Of a stretch of 64,000 nucleotides of DNA, positions 11,453-22,193 are shown in pieces. The stretch spans positions 75,372,916 through 75,436,915 of the forward strand of contig CM064866.1 in the NCBI GenBank assembly GCA_032719365.1, read 5' to 3'. Under the pieces are notes generated by a model, which was not told where the DNA came from, made no database searches, and saw nothing but the letters and a program-made list of their open reading frames with translations. Position 1 is the first letter of the stretch; each line of letters begins with the position of its first letter. The DNA is from Prinsepia uniflora (taxonomy: Eukaryota > Streptophyta > Magnoliopsida > Rosales > Rosaceae). The position numbers and the translations under genes are program-made.

Positions 11453-11889
11453 CTGTAATATTAAAATATGAACATTCAAGCTACCGACCTGACCTAGATG
11501 ATCAAGACAACATAGCATGAACATTCAAGCTAGTTCATGCAATGTTCTTACTAGATACCTCCTTTCAATCGAAAAAGAAAAGGGAAAAAGCCACATACCT
11601 TGTTTTTCTTAGAAGTAGGCCGTGAAAATAGTAGTAGAATGCAAGTGGGAAATCACCTAGGGTGGTAAAAAATTGCCTCAAAAGTCACTCTCAATAGCTC
11701 TCAAAGTGCTCAATGGTGAAAAGTGAATCACTTCACTCCCTTTTATACTTTTTCCAAAAAGTAACCATAGTTAAAAATAGCCGTTGATACCCCAGTTGGC
11801 CAATTCAACCGTCGCATATTAACTACGCGCACTATCTCGATTAGTGGAAAAGTCACATATTGATGGAAACCGCATTAAATTTGCATTAT

Positions 11890-12132
11890 CCAAGTGGTTC
11901 TCGATCGGTCCATGACCATTTTCTAGGCCGATCGGGCACCTTATCGCGAGGGTCCCCGCAAGCTGGCCAAGCAAGGTGACACACACTCACGTTGGGTCCA
12001 AGTGGTTCTCAGTGGGTCCATGGACATCTCCTAAGCTAATTGGCCACCTCATCGTGCAAGGGTCCACGCAAGCTAGTCTAGAAAGGTGACATACTCTAAC
12101 CTTAGCTCCAAGTGCTTCTCGGTCGGTCCATG
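11890..12132. repeat. ~110-bp tandem array, left part
   Basis: Units start 'ccaagtggttctc' at 11890, 11998 and 12108, with spacings of 108 and 110 bp. The third unit is cut at 12132 by the Cassandra insertion and resumes at 26177. Confidence 0.9.
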
Positions 12133-13600
12133 TGTCACGATCCGGCCCATCTAGTACGATATTGTTAGCTTTGGGGCCAGCCCTTACGGTTTTATTTTTG
12201 AGAACTCACGTATAACTTCCCAGTAGGTCACCCATCATGGGATTGCACCAGCCCGAACTCGCTTAACTTTGGTGTTCTAACCAAACCCAAAGCCAATGAG
12301 CTCCCAAAAGACCTCACGCTAGATAGATACGTGCCCACACATATAAGACATTTCACATTTCCCTCCCCGATCGATGTGGCATTGTTCACCATTTTTCTCA
12401 AGACACGGATCTTACAATCCACACCCCTTGGGGCCCAGCGTCCTCACTGGCACACTTCCAGTCGGGGTCCAGCTCTGATACCATTATGTCACGACCCGGC
12501 GTATCTAGCACGATATTGTCCGTTTTAAGCCCAATCCAAACGGTTTTATTTCTGGGAAATCACGTGCAACTTCCCAGTAGGTCACCCATCTTGAGATTGA
12601 ACCAGCCCAAAATCGCTTAACTTTGGGGTTCCAACCAAACCCAAAGCTAGTGATGTAACGACCTGTACCGAATTCCAAGATTAGATTATTGACTAATCAG
12701 GATTAGAGAGGTTAATCTGTGATTAGTTGGGCGAAATCGGACGAACGATGCAAAATAACCGTTTTGCCCCTGAAATGGGTAAAACGTTGACTTTTCATTC
12801 GGGTGGTCAAATGGACTTTGACCGATGACCGTGACGTAGTTCGTGACGGTACGAGTTCAGAGACAGGTGGCACGTTCAACTCCGACATTCGAGGAAGAAG
12901 TTATGACGTTCGGAAGTTAAAGGGCATTTTGGTAATTTTGGTTAAAAGGGGCAAAATGTTGACTTTTTGACCGGGAGGTCCGATAGCTGATGGCCAAGGA
13001 TCATTACATAGATCGGGACGATACGAATCCATAGAAAGGCGACACGCTGAAATCAGACTTTGAACGGGGAAGTTATAGGTCACGGAAGTTCGATTTCACT
13101 ATGCACGTACTTCGAGGCGATGCTGATTTGGCAATATCTGATTGGGAAGATATTTTGAGTGGGACCCATGGATGAGTGACAAGTGTCACTCATCCCATTG
13201 GCTAAATCCCTAAAAAGTGGATCTAACTAATTAAATATTATTATTATTATTTTAATCCAATCCACTCATATTCAATCCTAGCCCTCCATTCAATTTAATC
13301 ACTCAATCCTCACCACTCATCTCATCTAATCCTCTCCTCTCCCATCAGATAACATCACCATATCTTCTTCTTTGTTCTTCAAACCCGCACCCCCTCCATA
13401 TTTCTTCTTCATTTTCCATTTTCATTCTCTCCATACAAACACAACAAACACACCTCACCACTATTCTTCATCTAGTGTGACCAACAAAGAGACAAAGGGG
13501 AGAGTGACTGACCTGAAGGACTGGGGACATGACGGCCAGCCACGGCGGCGGCTTACGGCAGAGGGAACCCGTTAGAATGGGATGGTTTTCGAGGCTTAGA

Positions 13601-16575
13601 TGTCAGGACCCACCTCGGTTTCACCCCGCAAACCGAAGTAAACCCTGCTTCCGTCTGACACCCCGCTACGCACAAAAGTAAATTCACTCTAACCACCAAA
13701 GTACATAGTCAGACGCAGGAGAAATTATATAAAACATCCCGAAGTTAAAAGTTTACAGAGCATAGTACTAAATACAAAAGAAAGAAAACCGACAGACTAG
13801 ATACACCCACACGGAAAATCTAAAATACTCCGGGGTCGCTCTCGTAACTTCTATGCCTCTGACGCTGCCTCGACGCCACAACCCCGCGCTAGCTCCACGA
13901 CCTGGAGGGCAATTTAAAACATAAGGTGTGAGTGGACCATAAATAAGAAAAAAAATTCCGAAAAAAAAAACCATTACACAGTAAAACCAGGGTTTTAGCC
14001 CTCCGTTTTGAAAAGCACATGCATAACGCAGTTACTTAAAAACAGTTATAAATCACGTAGAGATCATCATAAAAACATGTGCAGAATCATTAGAAAAACA
14101 GTTATAGAAATCATATCATCAACATCACAAAACCGTATCATAAACCATAAATGCCAAGTCATCATTATCCGATCAAACCTGCTGGACCTATCCAAGTCTT
14201 TAAACTCCCGAGTCTTTAAACTCAATCCAGGCCTCAATAATATCCGAGTCTTTAAACTCCCGAGTCTTTAAACTCAACAGGCCTACGGGGGAAATATCAA
14301 TAATATCCGAGTCTTTAAACTCCCGAGTCTTTAAACTCAATCCGGGTCTTCAAACCCAATCCGGGCCCGTCCCCCGTCAATCATAATCCGGGCCTTTAAA
14401 ACCAATAACCAGATCCAGCAAATCCAATCCAAAACCATTTGAAAACCATTTCTAAATCCACTTCCAAACCCGAATTCGAAATCACCGGTCTGATGCCCTT
14501 TCGGCGTTCAGAGCCGTCATTCCGAACCCGGATCCAGAATTCCACTTTTCTCGACTTTTTAAAACCAAATCTCGTTTCTCGAAATCCAATTTCAAAACTG
14601 AAACCCTTTAATCACCAATCATGTTTCAAAATCCCTTTATAAACATTTAAACCAAATTTTCGTTTAAAAACTCAAAACCATAGTCTCATCTTCAGAAATC
14701 ACCTTTTTCCTCGTAAAACGTGCTGAACCCGAACTTCCTTGAAAAACGTGCAATGATATAAAACCAACAAAACATATTCGATAAACATAGAATCATGATT
14801 AAAACCATAAAATAATTAATTAAAAGCAATTATGCATGCTCTAGTTAAAGGAAAGGGTCCACTCACAGTACCAAGCCCCCAGTCACGTCCCGAACGTCTC
14901 GTACATTCCTCAGCTTCCTCGGGCAACCCCGATCCTGTCAACAATCACCCAATAACGTCACTAACACATCTACAAAGGTCCTCCTAATTTTTCCCAAAAA
15001 TCCCCAGGTCCTAAACGTAACGAACCTAAACCCTAAACTTTCACCCTCACGGAACTACATTGAATCAACGTCCGAACAACCCGAAACCAATACCAATGGA
15101 CTCGTCACAACTCCTAGACCAAAAACCATGTTAACCATTTCCCGAACCGCCGCCGCACGCACCTCCACGCGCCGACCAAAGTGGATGCGCGTGGCCTCAC
15201 GCGCCAGCTACAGTGTCACCAGCAACCTTTGGTCGACCCGGTTCGAAACAGTCACTGCAACTCGAACCGGCGTGACTGGTTCACCGCCGTCCGTCCACCA
15301 AATCGACTCCTTTCTTCACCATCTTCATCGTCCAGTCCTAAATAACTCATCCCCCTCACTCTAACACCTCGACTCGACCTCTAGCCCGTCGACTCAAGCT
15401 CAAACAAAAACCCGAACCAGTCCCCTGTTTCACGATCCAGCCAACCCGATCACCCCCCGTCACGGTGGCTACCTTAAACCCTTCCTAAAACCTCACTGAG
15501 TCCTACCCAACTGACCAAAACTCTCGACTCACTACCTAAGTCCACGACTTTCGAGTTGAAAATCGATGGCAAAATAGAGCATAGAGGAAATGTTGAGGAA
15601 TTACCTGCCCTCCGGTCAACTTAGTGAGCTCAGCCGTGAGGACACGACTCCTCCAGTCCACCTCCAGCCTCTGGAAACCTCCACCGACCTCGATTGATCG
15701 AACACGGCAGCACCACCACCCAAAACTCCTCTCTGTTCTCTGTTTCCCCCCTGGTTTCCCGTGACTCACCTCTCACCCACACATAACCACTGAACCTCCA
15801 AACCTCCTCACTGTCTCCCTCTCACTCTCTGATCACTCCTCACTCATCAATTCACACAACACACACATAATCACCGTCCAATTCTCCCAACTCTCTCCCT
15901 CTATTTCTGTTCTTCTCTTCGAACAAACACCCACAGCCACTGCACGGTTACACCCCAAATAATTGGACCGTGCACTCACTAGAACCAACCAGACTCCCTA
16001 CACGTGTCACCATCCTCCCTCTTTCTCTCACAAGTGGCTCAATCTCAGCCATCTATTTGTCCCTCTCTGTTGCACAAATCTCCATGTGCAAAAGACCAAA
16101 CTGCCCTTTTTTTAAACCAAAATTACGATTTTACCCTTACCGTTTTAGACCCGTAACTCACACAACTTAACTCCGATGAACATGTGCCGCCTGTCGTTGA
16201 ATTCAGGACGACAAGATCTACCTAATGGTCCTAGGTCAACGTGCCAAAACCTGATCGTACAAAAAGTTAACTTTTCCCCCTAATTTAGCCAAATTACGGT
16301 TATGCCCTCAACCTTCCGAACATCATAACTTCCTCCTCGGATGTCGGAATCGGGCGTGCCACTTGTCTATTGATTCATGACATCCTAAACTACGTCCTGA
16401 TCATCGGTCAAAACCCAATTGACCACCCGAACTAAAAGTCAACTTTTTGCCCGAACTAGGGGTAAAATCGTCATTCTAGACTAACGACCTTATCGGGACC
16501 AACTAACCCCCGATTAAGCTCACTAATCTTATCTTAATCACTTCATTAACCCCAGTTCCGGGATGGGTCGTTACA
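13601..16575 (-). repeat. 3' LTR of the gag-only element (2975 bp)
   Basis: Starts TGTCAGGACCC and ends GGGTCGTTACA on the + strand. It contains the GAGTTTAAAGACTCGG-type cluster in reverse complement at about 14194-14410. Confidence 0.9.
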
Positions 16576-17208
16576 ACCTACCCACCTAAAAAGAATTTCG
16601 TCCCCGAAATTCCACAGCTAGTTCCCGACACCTAGGGTGTCCTACCCGGTAATCAACACTAGGTCAACCACAACTTCTCCTGGGTTTCCTATCTATCATC
16701 TCCACCTTGGGTATTTCACTCCATCCCCAACTACCAGTTACACTTCATGGTGTACGCAAGGGAAACTCTATGAACAGAAAACAAAGATATTTTAAAATAC
16801 CTCATATGGAGTACCCGATAGAATTCATAGAGTAAATCCTCACGTACTACCACCTCACTTCCCAGAACCCATCTCAAGTCCTCACCCAGCACAATATAAT
16901 CCAACAGGAAATCCTACCTACTGGCTCACTCCCTCGGCTACTACTTCGACCACTTGTCGGATAAATCTACAAAGTCCTAAAGGCAAACTCTAGATTGTGG
17001 GTTTTCTCCTTCAATAACCTCATATCGATCAGTTATAGTCACTCCCTTCCTATTCCTTCCGTCCTCCTTCAACGAAACTCGCCGTAACACTCCAAGTCAC
17101 CTAGGGAAAATCCTAGACTCTACCCCAAGAGGCAACAACAAAACTGGGTATAACCCAACTAGGGATAATAAAAGTACCTGTCCCCGCACCTGGTGCCGAC
17201 TGAGCCTC
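16576..17208 (-). other. Internal non-coding part of the gag-only element
   Basis: Between the gag stop and the 3' LTR. A few codons after gag resemble the lead-in to an aspartic protease, then coding is lost. It ends with a polypurine tract beside the LTR. Confidence 0.55.
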
Positions 17209-18219
17209 CTACTGAGTCATCGAAAACACTCGGGCCTGAGATTCTGAAGCTCTACCACGTCCCCTCGAACTACTAGTGGCACCACCACCTCCTCTAGTGC
17301 CCGCTGTCCCTGACGTTGTACTCTGTCCGGGCTCCGCCGCTCCTCGGCCTACACCACCTTCCTGTGGTAACAGTGGACACTCACGTCGGAAGTGACCTCG
17401 CTCCCCACAGTAGAAACAAACATCCCGACCAGGTCCACTACTCGGTATCCCTGTCGACGCAACAGACGTCGCACTAGCTTGTGGAGTCGGCTGTGCTCGA
17501 TAACCTTGAAATCCCGAACTCTGGAAACTACCAGGTCTACCGAAACGATCATCGCCCGACAACGACGCTCCACTAAAGTTACCTCTCTTCGATGTCCTCT
17601 GACTCGAAGCTCCCGAAAAAGATGGCTCCCGGCGTCGCACCGGTAAACTAGCCTAAACCCTCACCGCTGCGTCCGGCAACTCTCAGAGGGTAGTAAACGA
17701 TCCAGCCGTCACTATGGCTCGAATCTCACCTCGTAGGCCCAACTCAAACCTACGACACTTCTCAGCTTCGGTAGCCACGAACGCAGGAGCAAACCGAGAC
17801 AACATCTGAAACTTCTGTTCGTACTCGGTCACACTCAGATTCCCCTGTTGGAGCTGCAGAAACTCAGCCTCCTTGACATCCCGGAAAAAACGAGGGTAAT
17901 ATTGATCTAAGAATCTTTCCCGAAACGTCTCCCAGGTTACAGTGTGGGCATCCCAGCCAGATAACTCGAGGGTATACCACCACTCGTACGCCGCACCATC
18001 TAGTAAGAACGTAGCCAGTAACACTCGATCCTCCGGTGGACAATGCATCACTGCAAAGATCCGCTCAAGTCTCGTGATCCACCTCTGGGCTTCCTCAGGA
18101 TCTGCCCCACCACTAAAAGTAGTAGCCCCAAGCCGCTGGGCTCGCTCAATCGTAGCACTCTCTGTTCCTCTCGCCGCTTCGTCTTCAGGTCGTGGAGAGT
18201 GTCTACGTCTCTGAGGCAT
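17209..18219 (-). pseudogene. gag: Ty3-type gag, two in-frame stops
   Basis: A structural nucleocapsid protein gene. The ATG at 18219 follows the primer site by about 85 nt. The N-terminal part contains the retrotransposon gag core (residues about 20-170, with IFAVMHCPPEDRV and WWYTLELSGW). A basic, Gly/Ser-rich tail carries an intact CCHC zinc knuckle (CFYCGERGHFRREC). Two stops in the same frame, at 17683-17685 and 17653-17655, separate core and tail. Its relative at 43058 shares many core residues. No pol follows, so the element would need proteins supplied in trans. Confidence 0.85.
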
Positions 18220-18303
18220 CGTCAATCGCACGCTGAAAGAGGCATAGAAACAATTAAACAACTTAAACACAACCTCACAGAACGACAAACTCGACAAACC
18301 TAT

Positions 18304-18315
18304 GCTCTAATGCCA
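18304..18315 (-). other. Primer binding site of the gag-only element
   Basis: On the minus strand TGGCATTAGAGC starts 3 nt from the LTR end. It differs at two positions from the usual tRNA-Met site TGGTATCAGAGC. Confidence 0.7.
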
Positions 18316-18317
18316 AT

Positions 18318-21300
18318 TGTCAGGACCCACCCCGGTTTCACCTCGAAAATCGAGGTAAACCCTGCTTCCGTCTGACACCTCGCTACGCACAAAAGTAAAT
18401 TCACGCTAACCACCAAAGTACATAGTCAGACGTAGGAGAAACTATATAAAACATCCCGAAGTTAAAAGTTTATAGAGCATAGTACTAAATACAAAAGAAA
18501 GAAAACCGACAGACTAGATACACGCACACGGAAAATCTAAAATACTCCGGGGTCGCTCTCGTAACTTCTATGCCTCTGACGCTGCCTCGACGCCACAACC
18601 CCGCGCTAGCTCCACGACCTGGAGGGCAATTTCAAACAGAAGGTGTGAGTGGACCATAAATAAGAAAAGAATTTCCGAAAAAAAAAACCATTTCACAGTA
18701 AAACCAGGGTTTTAGTCCTCCGTTTTGAAAAGCACATGCATAACCCAGTTACTTAAAAACAGTTATAAATCACGTAGAGATCATCATAAAAACATGTGCA
18801 GAATCATTAGAAAAACAGTTATAGAAATCATATCATCAACATCATAAAACTGTATCATAAACCATAAATGACAAGTCATCATTATCCGATCAAACCTGCT
18901 GGGCCTATCCGAGTCTTTAAACTCCCGAGTCTTTAAACTCAATCCAGGCCTCAATAATATCCGAGTCTTTAAACTCCCGAGTCTTTAAACTCAACAGGCC
19001 TACGGGGGAAATATCAATAATATCCCAGTCTTTAAACTCCCGAGTCTTTAAACTCAATCCGGGTCTTTAAACCCAATCCGGGCCCGTCCCTCGTCAATCA
19101 TAATCCGGGTCTTTAAACCCAATAACCAGATGTAACAACCCGTACCTACGGGAAGGGTAAAAATGTAATTTTTGTGACGGGTCCTGACACCAGATCCCGC
19201 AAATCCAATCCAAAACCATTTGAAAACCATTTCTAAATCCACTTCCAAACCCGAATTCGAAATCACCGGTCTGATGCCCATCCGGCGTTCAGAGCCGTCA
19301 TTCCGAACCCAAATCCGGAATTCCACTTTCCCGACTTTTTAAAACCAAATCTCGTTTCTCGAAATCCAATTTCAAAACCGAAAGCCTTTAATCACCAATC
19401 ATGTTTCAAAATCCCTTTATAAACATTTAAACCAAATTTTCGTTTAAAAACCCAAAACCATAGTCCCATCTTCAGAAATCACCATTTTCTCGTAAAACGT
19501 ACTAAAATCGAACTTCCTTGAAAAACGTGCAATGATATAAAACCAACAAAACATATTCGATAAACATAGAATCATGATTAAAACCATAAAATAATTAATT
19601 AAAAGCAGTTATGCATGCTCAAGTTAAAGGAAAGGGTCCACTCACAGTACCAAGCCCCCAGTCACGTCCCGAACGTCTCGTACGTTCCTCAGCTTCCTCG
19701 GGCAACCCCGATTCTGTCAAAAATCACCCAAGAACGTCACTAACACATCTACAAAGGTCCTCCTAATTTATCCCAAAAATCTCTGGGTCCTAAACATAAC
19801 GAACCTAAATCTTAAACCTACACCCTCGCGAAACTACATTGAATCGACGTCCGAACAACCCGAAACCAATACCAATGGACTCGTCACAACTCTTAGACCA
19901 AAAACCATGTTGACCATTTCCCCAACCGCCGCCGTACGCGTCTCCACGCGCCGCCCAAAGTGGCTGCGCGTGGCCTCACGCGCCAGCTACAGTGTCACCA
20001 GCAACCTCTGGTCGACCCGGTTCGAAACAGTCACTGCAACTCGAACCGGCGTGACTGGTTCACCGCCGTCCGTCCACCAAATCGACTCCTTTCTTCACCA
20101 TCTTCATCGTCCCGTCCTAAAGAACTCATCCCCCTCACTCTAAAACCTCGACTCGACCTCTAGCCCGTCGACTCAAGCTCAAACAAAAACCCGAACTAGT
20201 CCCCTGTTTCACGATCCAGCCAACCCGATCACCCCCCGTCACGGTGGCTACCTTAAACCCTTCCTAAAACCTCACTGAGTCCTACCTAACTCACCAAAAC
20301 TCTCAACTCACTCCCTAAGTCCACGACTTTCGAGTTGAAAATCGACGGTAAAACAGAGCATAGAGGAAATGTTGAGGAATTACCTGCCCTCCGGTCGCCG
20401 TCGTGAGCTCAGCCGTGAGGAAACGACTCCTCTAATCCACCTCCAGCCTCTAGACACCTCCACCGGCCTCAATTGATCGAACACGGTAGCACCACCACCC
20501 AAAACTCCTCTCTGTTCTCTGTTTTCCCTCTGATTTCCCGTGACTCACCTCTCACCCACACACAACCACTGCACCTCCAAACCTCCTTACTGTCTCCCTC
20601 TCACTCTCTGATCACTCCTCACTCATCAATTCACACAACACACACACAATCACCGTCCAATTCTCCCAACTCTCTCCCTATGTTTCTGTTCTTCTCTTCG
20701 AACAAACACCCACAGCAACTGCACGGTTACACCCCAAATAATTGGACCGTGCACTCACTAGAACCAACCAGACTCCTTACACGTGTCACCATCCTCCCTA
20801 TTTCTCTCACAAGTGGCTCAATCTCAGACCTCCATTTGTCCCTCTCTGTTGCACAAATCCTCATGTGCAAAAGACCAAACTGCCCTTCTTTTAAACCAAA
20901 ATTACGATTTTACCCTTACCGTTTTAGACCCGTAACTCACACAACTTAACTCCGATGAACACGTGCCGCCTGTCGTTGAATTCAGGATGACGAGATCTAC
21001 CTAACAGTCATAGGTCAACGTGCCAAAACCCGATCGTACAAAAATTCAACGTTTCCCCCTAATTTATCCAAATTACGGTTATGCTCTCAACCTTCCGAAC
21101 ATCATAACTTCCTCCTCGGATGTCGGAATCGGGCGTGCCACCTATCTATTGATTCATGACATCCTAAACTACGTCCTGGTCATCGGTCAAAGCCCAATTG
21201 ACCACCCAAACTAAAAGTCAAATTTTTTCCTGAACTAGGGGCAAAATCGTCATTCTAGACTAACGACTTTATCAGGACCAACTAACCCCCGATTAAGCTC

Positions 21301-21355
21301 ACTAATCTCATCTTAATCACTTCCTTAACCCCAGTTCCCGGGACGGGTCGTTACA
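18318..21355 (-). repeat. 5' LTR of the gag-only element (3038 bp)
   Basis: Same family as 13601-16575. The extra length is explained by a 64-bp insertion at 19131-19194 (59-bp micro-LTR plus TSD). The repeated-motif cluster is at about 18907-19125. Confidence 0.9.
19131..19189 (+). mobile_element. 59-bp micro-LTR insertion
   Basis: Present in one LTR of the gag-only element and absent from the other at the matching site. It begins TGTAACAACCCG, ends GGGTCCTGACA and is flanked by a perfect 5-bp duplication CCAGA (19126-19130, 19190-19194). The termini match Ty3 LTR ends of this window, but the body is almost entirely missing. Confidence 0.85.
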
Positions 21356-22193
21356 TTAGAACAGCCGGGAAGGACGGTGGACGGCGGAGGAACCCACCAC
21401 CACCATTACCGAGCATGAAGGTTCGGGAGTCCCGGTGACGGTGATTGTCTCGGGAGAGCCGTATGGCATGCAAATTGAGGCGGCAGTTCGGACGGTCTGT
21501 GAGTGGACCTTGTTTTCTAAATTGGTGCATGCATAAATGTTTATGATATGTTTTAAATACTTGCTTGTGATGCCATGAGTGCATTTGGATGTGTGGTTAC
21601 GTATTGGCATGTATATCGAGGTTTTGGCCCTATACGGTGCCAATACGGGTTTGTATGTCTTTATTGGTCTAAATGAAATGGTTTTGGATTTCAAATGGAT
21701 AAACTAGGGTATGAGACCCATTTGGTTTTGTCTCGGGCATATGACGTTATTGATGACCTTCGGGTCTAAATCGTGGTCGCGACGGGTGCTATGTGCACGG
21801 CTACAGACGATATGACGCTCGCCTCCAGATTGGGATGTGTTCCTTCTGGAGAGGTCACGATGCACGATCTGTTGTCGGGTAGCCGATGGAGGCTCGACTT
21901 CGGAATGCTGACGGTTCAGGATATCGATCGGTGATGAGTACACCATGATCTCGTGGTGGTCGCGTCGGTTGATTCTTTCACGGTGACATACCAGGATTGA
22001 GGGCGGTCCTGGATGGATGGTTGCACGCATCACTACAATCGGAGTCGTGACTGAACCTTAGATATCGGGCACGATGCCCAGCTGATGTCATATGTTCGGG
22101 CACGAGACCCAGTTGTTTTACATTAATGATTTCGGGTCAGGGACCCTAGATGGATTTCCAAGTTCATGGCGGTTTATGGGAACCGGCATGAAC

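Larger units (their letters stand above)
13601..21355 (-). mobile_element. Non-autonomous gag-only LTR retrotransposon (TR-GAG type)
   Basis: The element reads on the minus strand: 5' LTR 18318-21355, internal region 16576-18317, 3' LTR 13601-16575. A perfect TSD TTAGA flanks it (13596-13600, 21356-21360). The internal 1.74 kb holds a decayed gag with a CCHC knuckle and stops just where a protease would begin; no RT, RNase H or integrase is present. The purine tract lies next to the LTR at 16576-16590 (minus strand). The LTRs differ by roughly 3-4% by eye over the first 400 bp, so it is not very recent. Confidence 0.88.

Noticed and set aside
14194..14410. Regularly spaced short repeats resembling a CRISPR array
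   Set aside because: This is eukaryotic LTR sequence. Units are unevenly spaced, without unique spacers or cas genes.
15128..15364. Open frame repeated in the LTRs of the gag-only element (also 19907-20143) with relatives in the LARD-like LTRs on the minus strand
   Set aside because: It is antisense to LTR transcription. Similarity is explained by LTR homology and GC-rich sequence, with no start context or domain.
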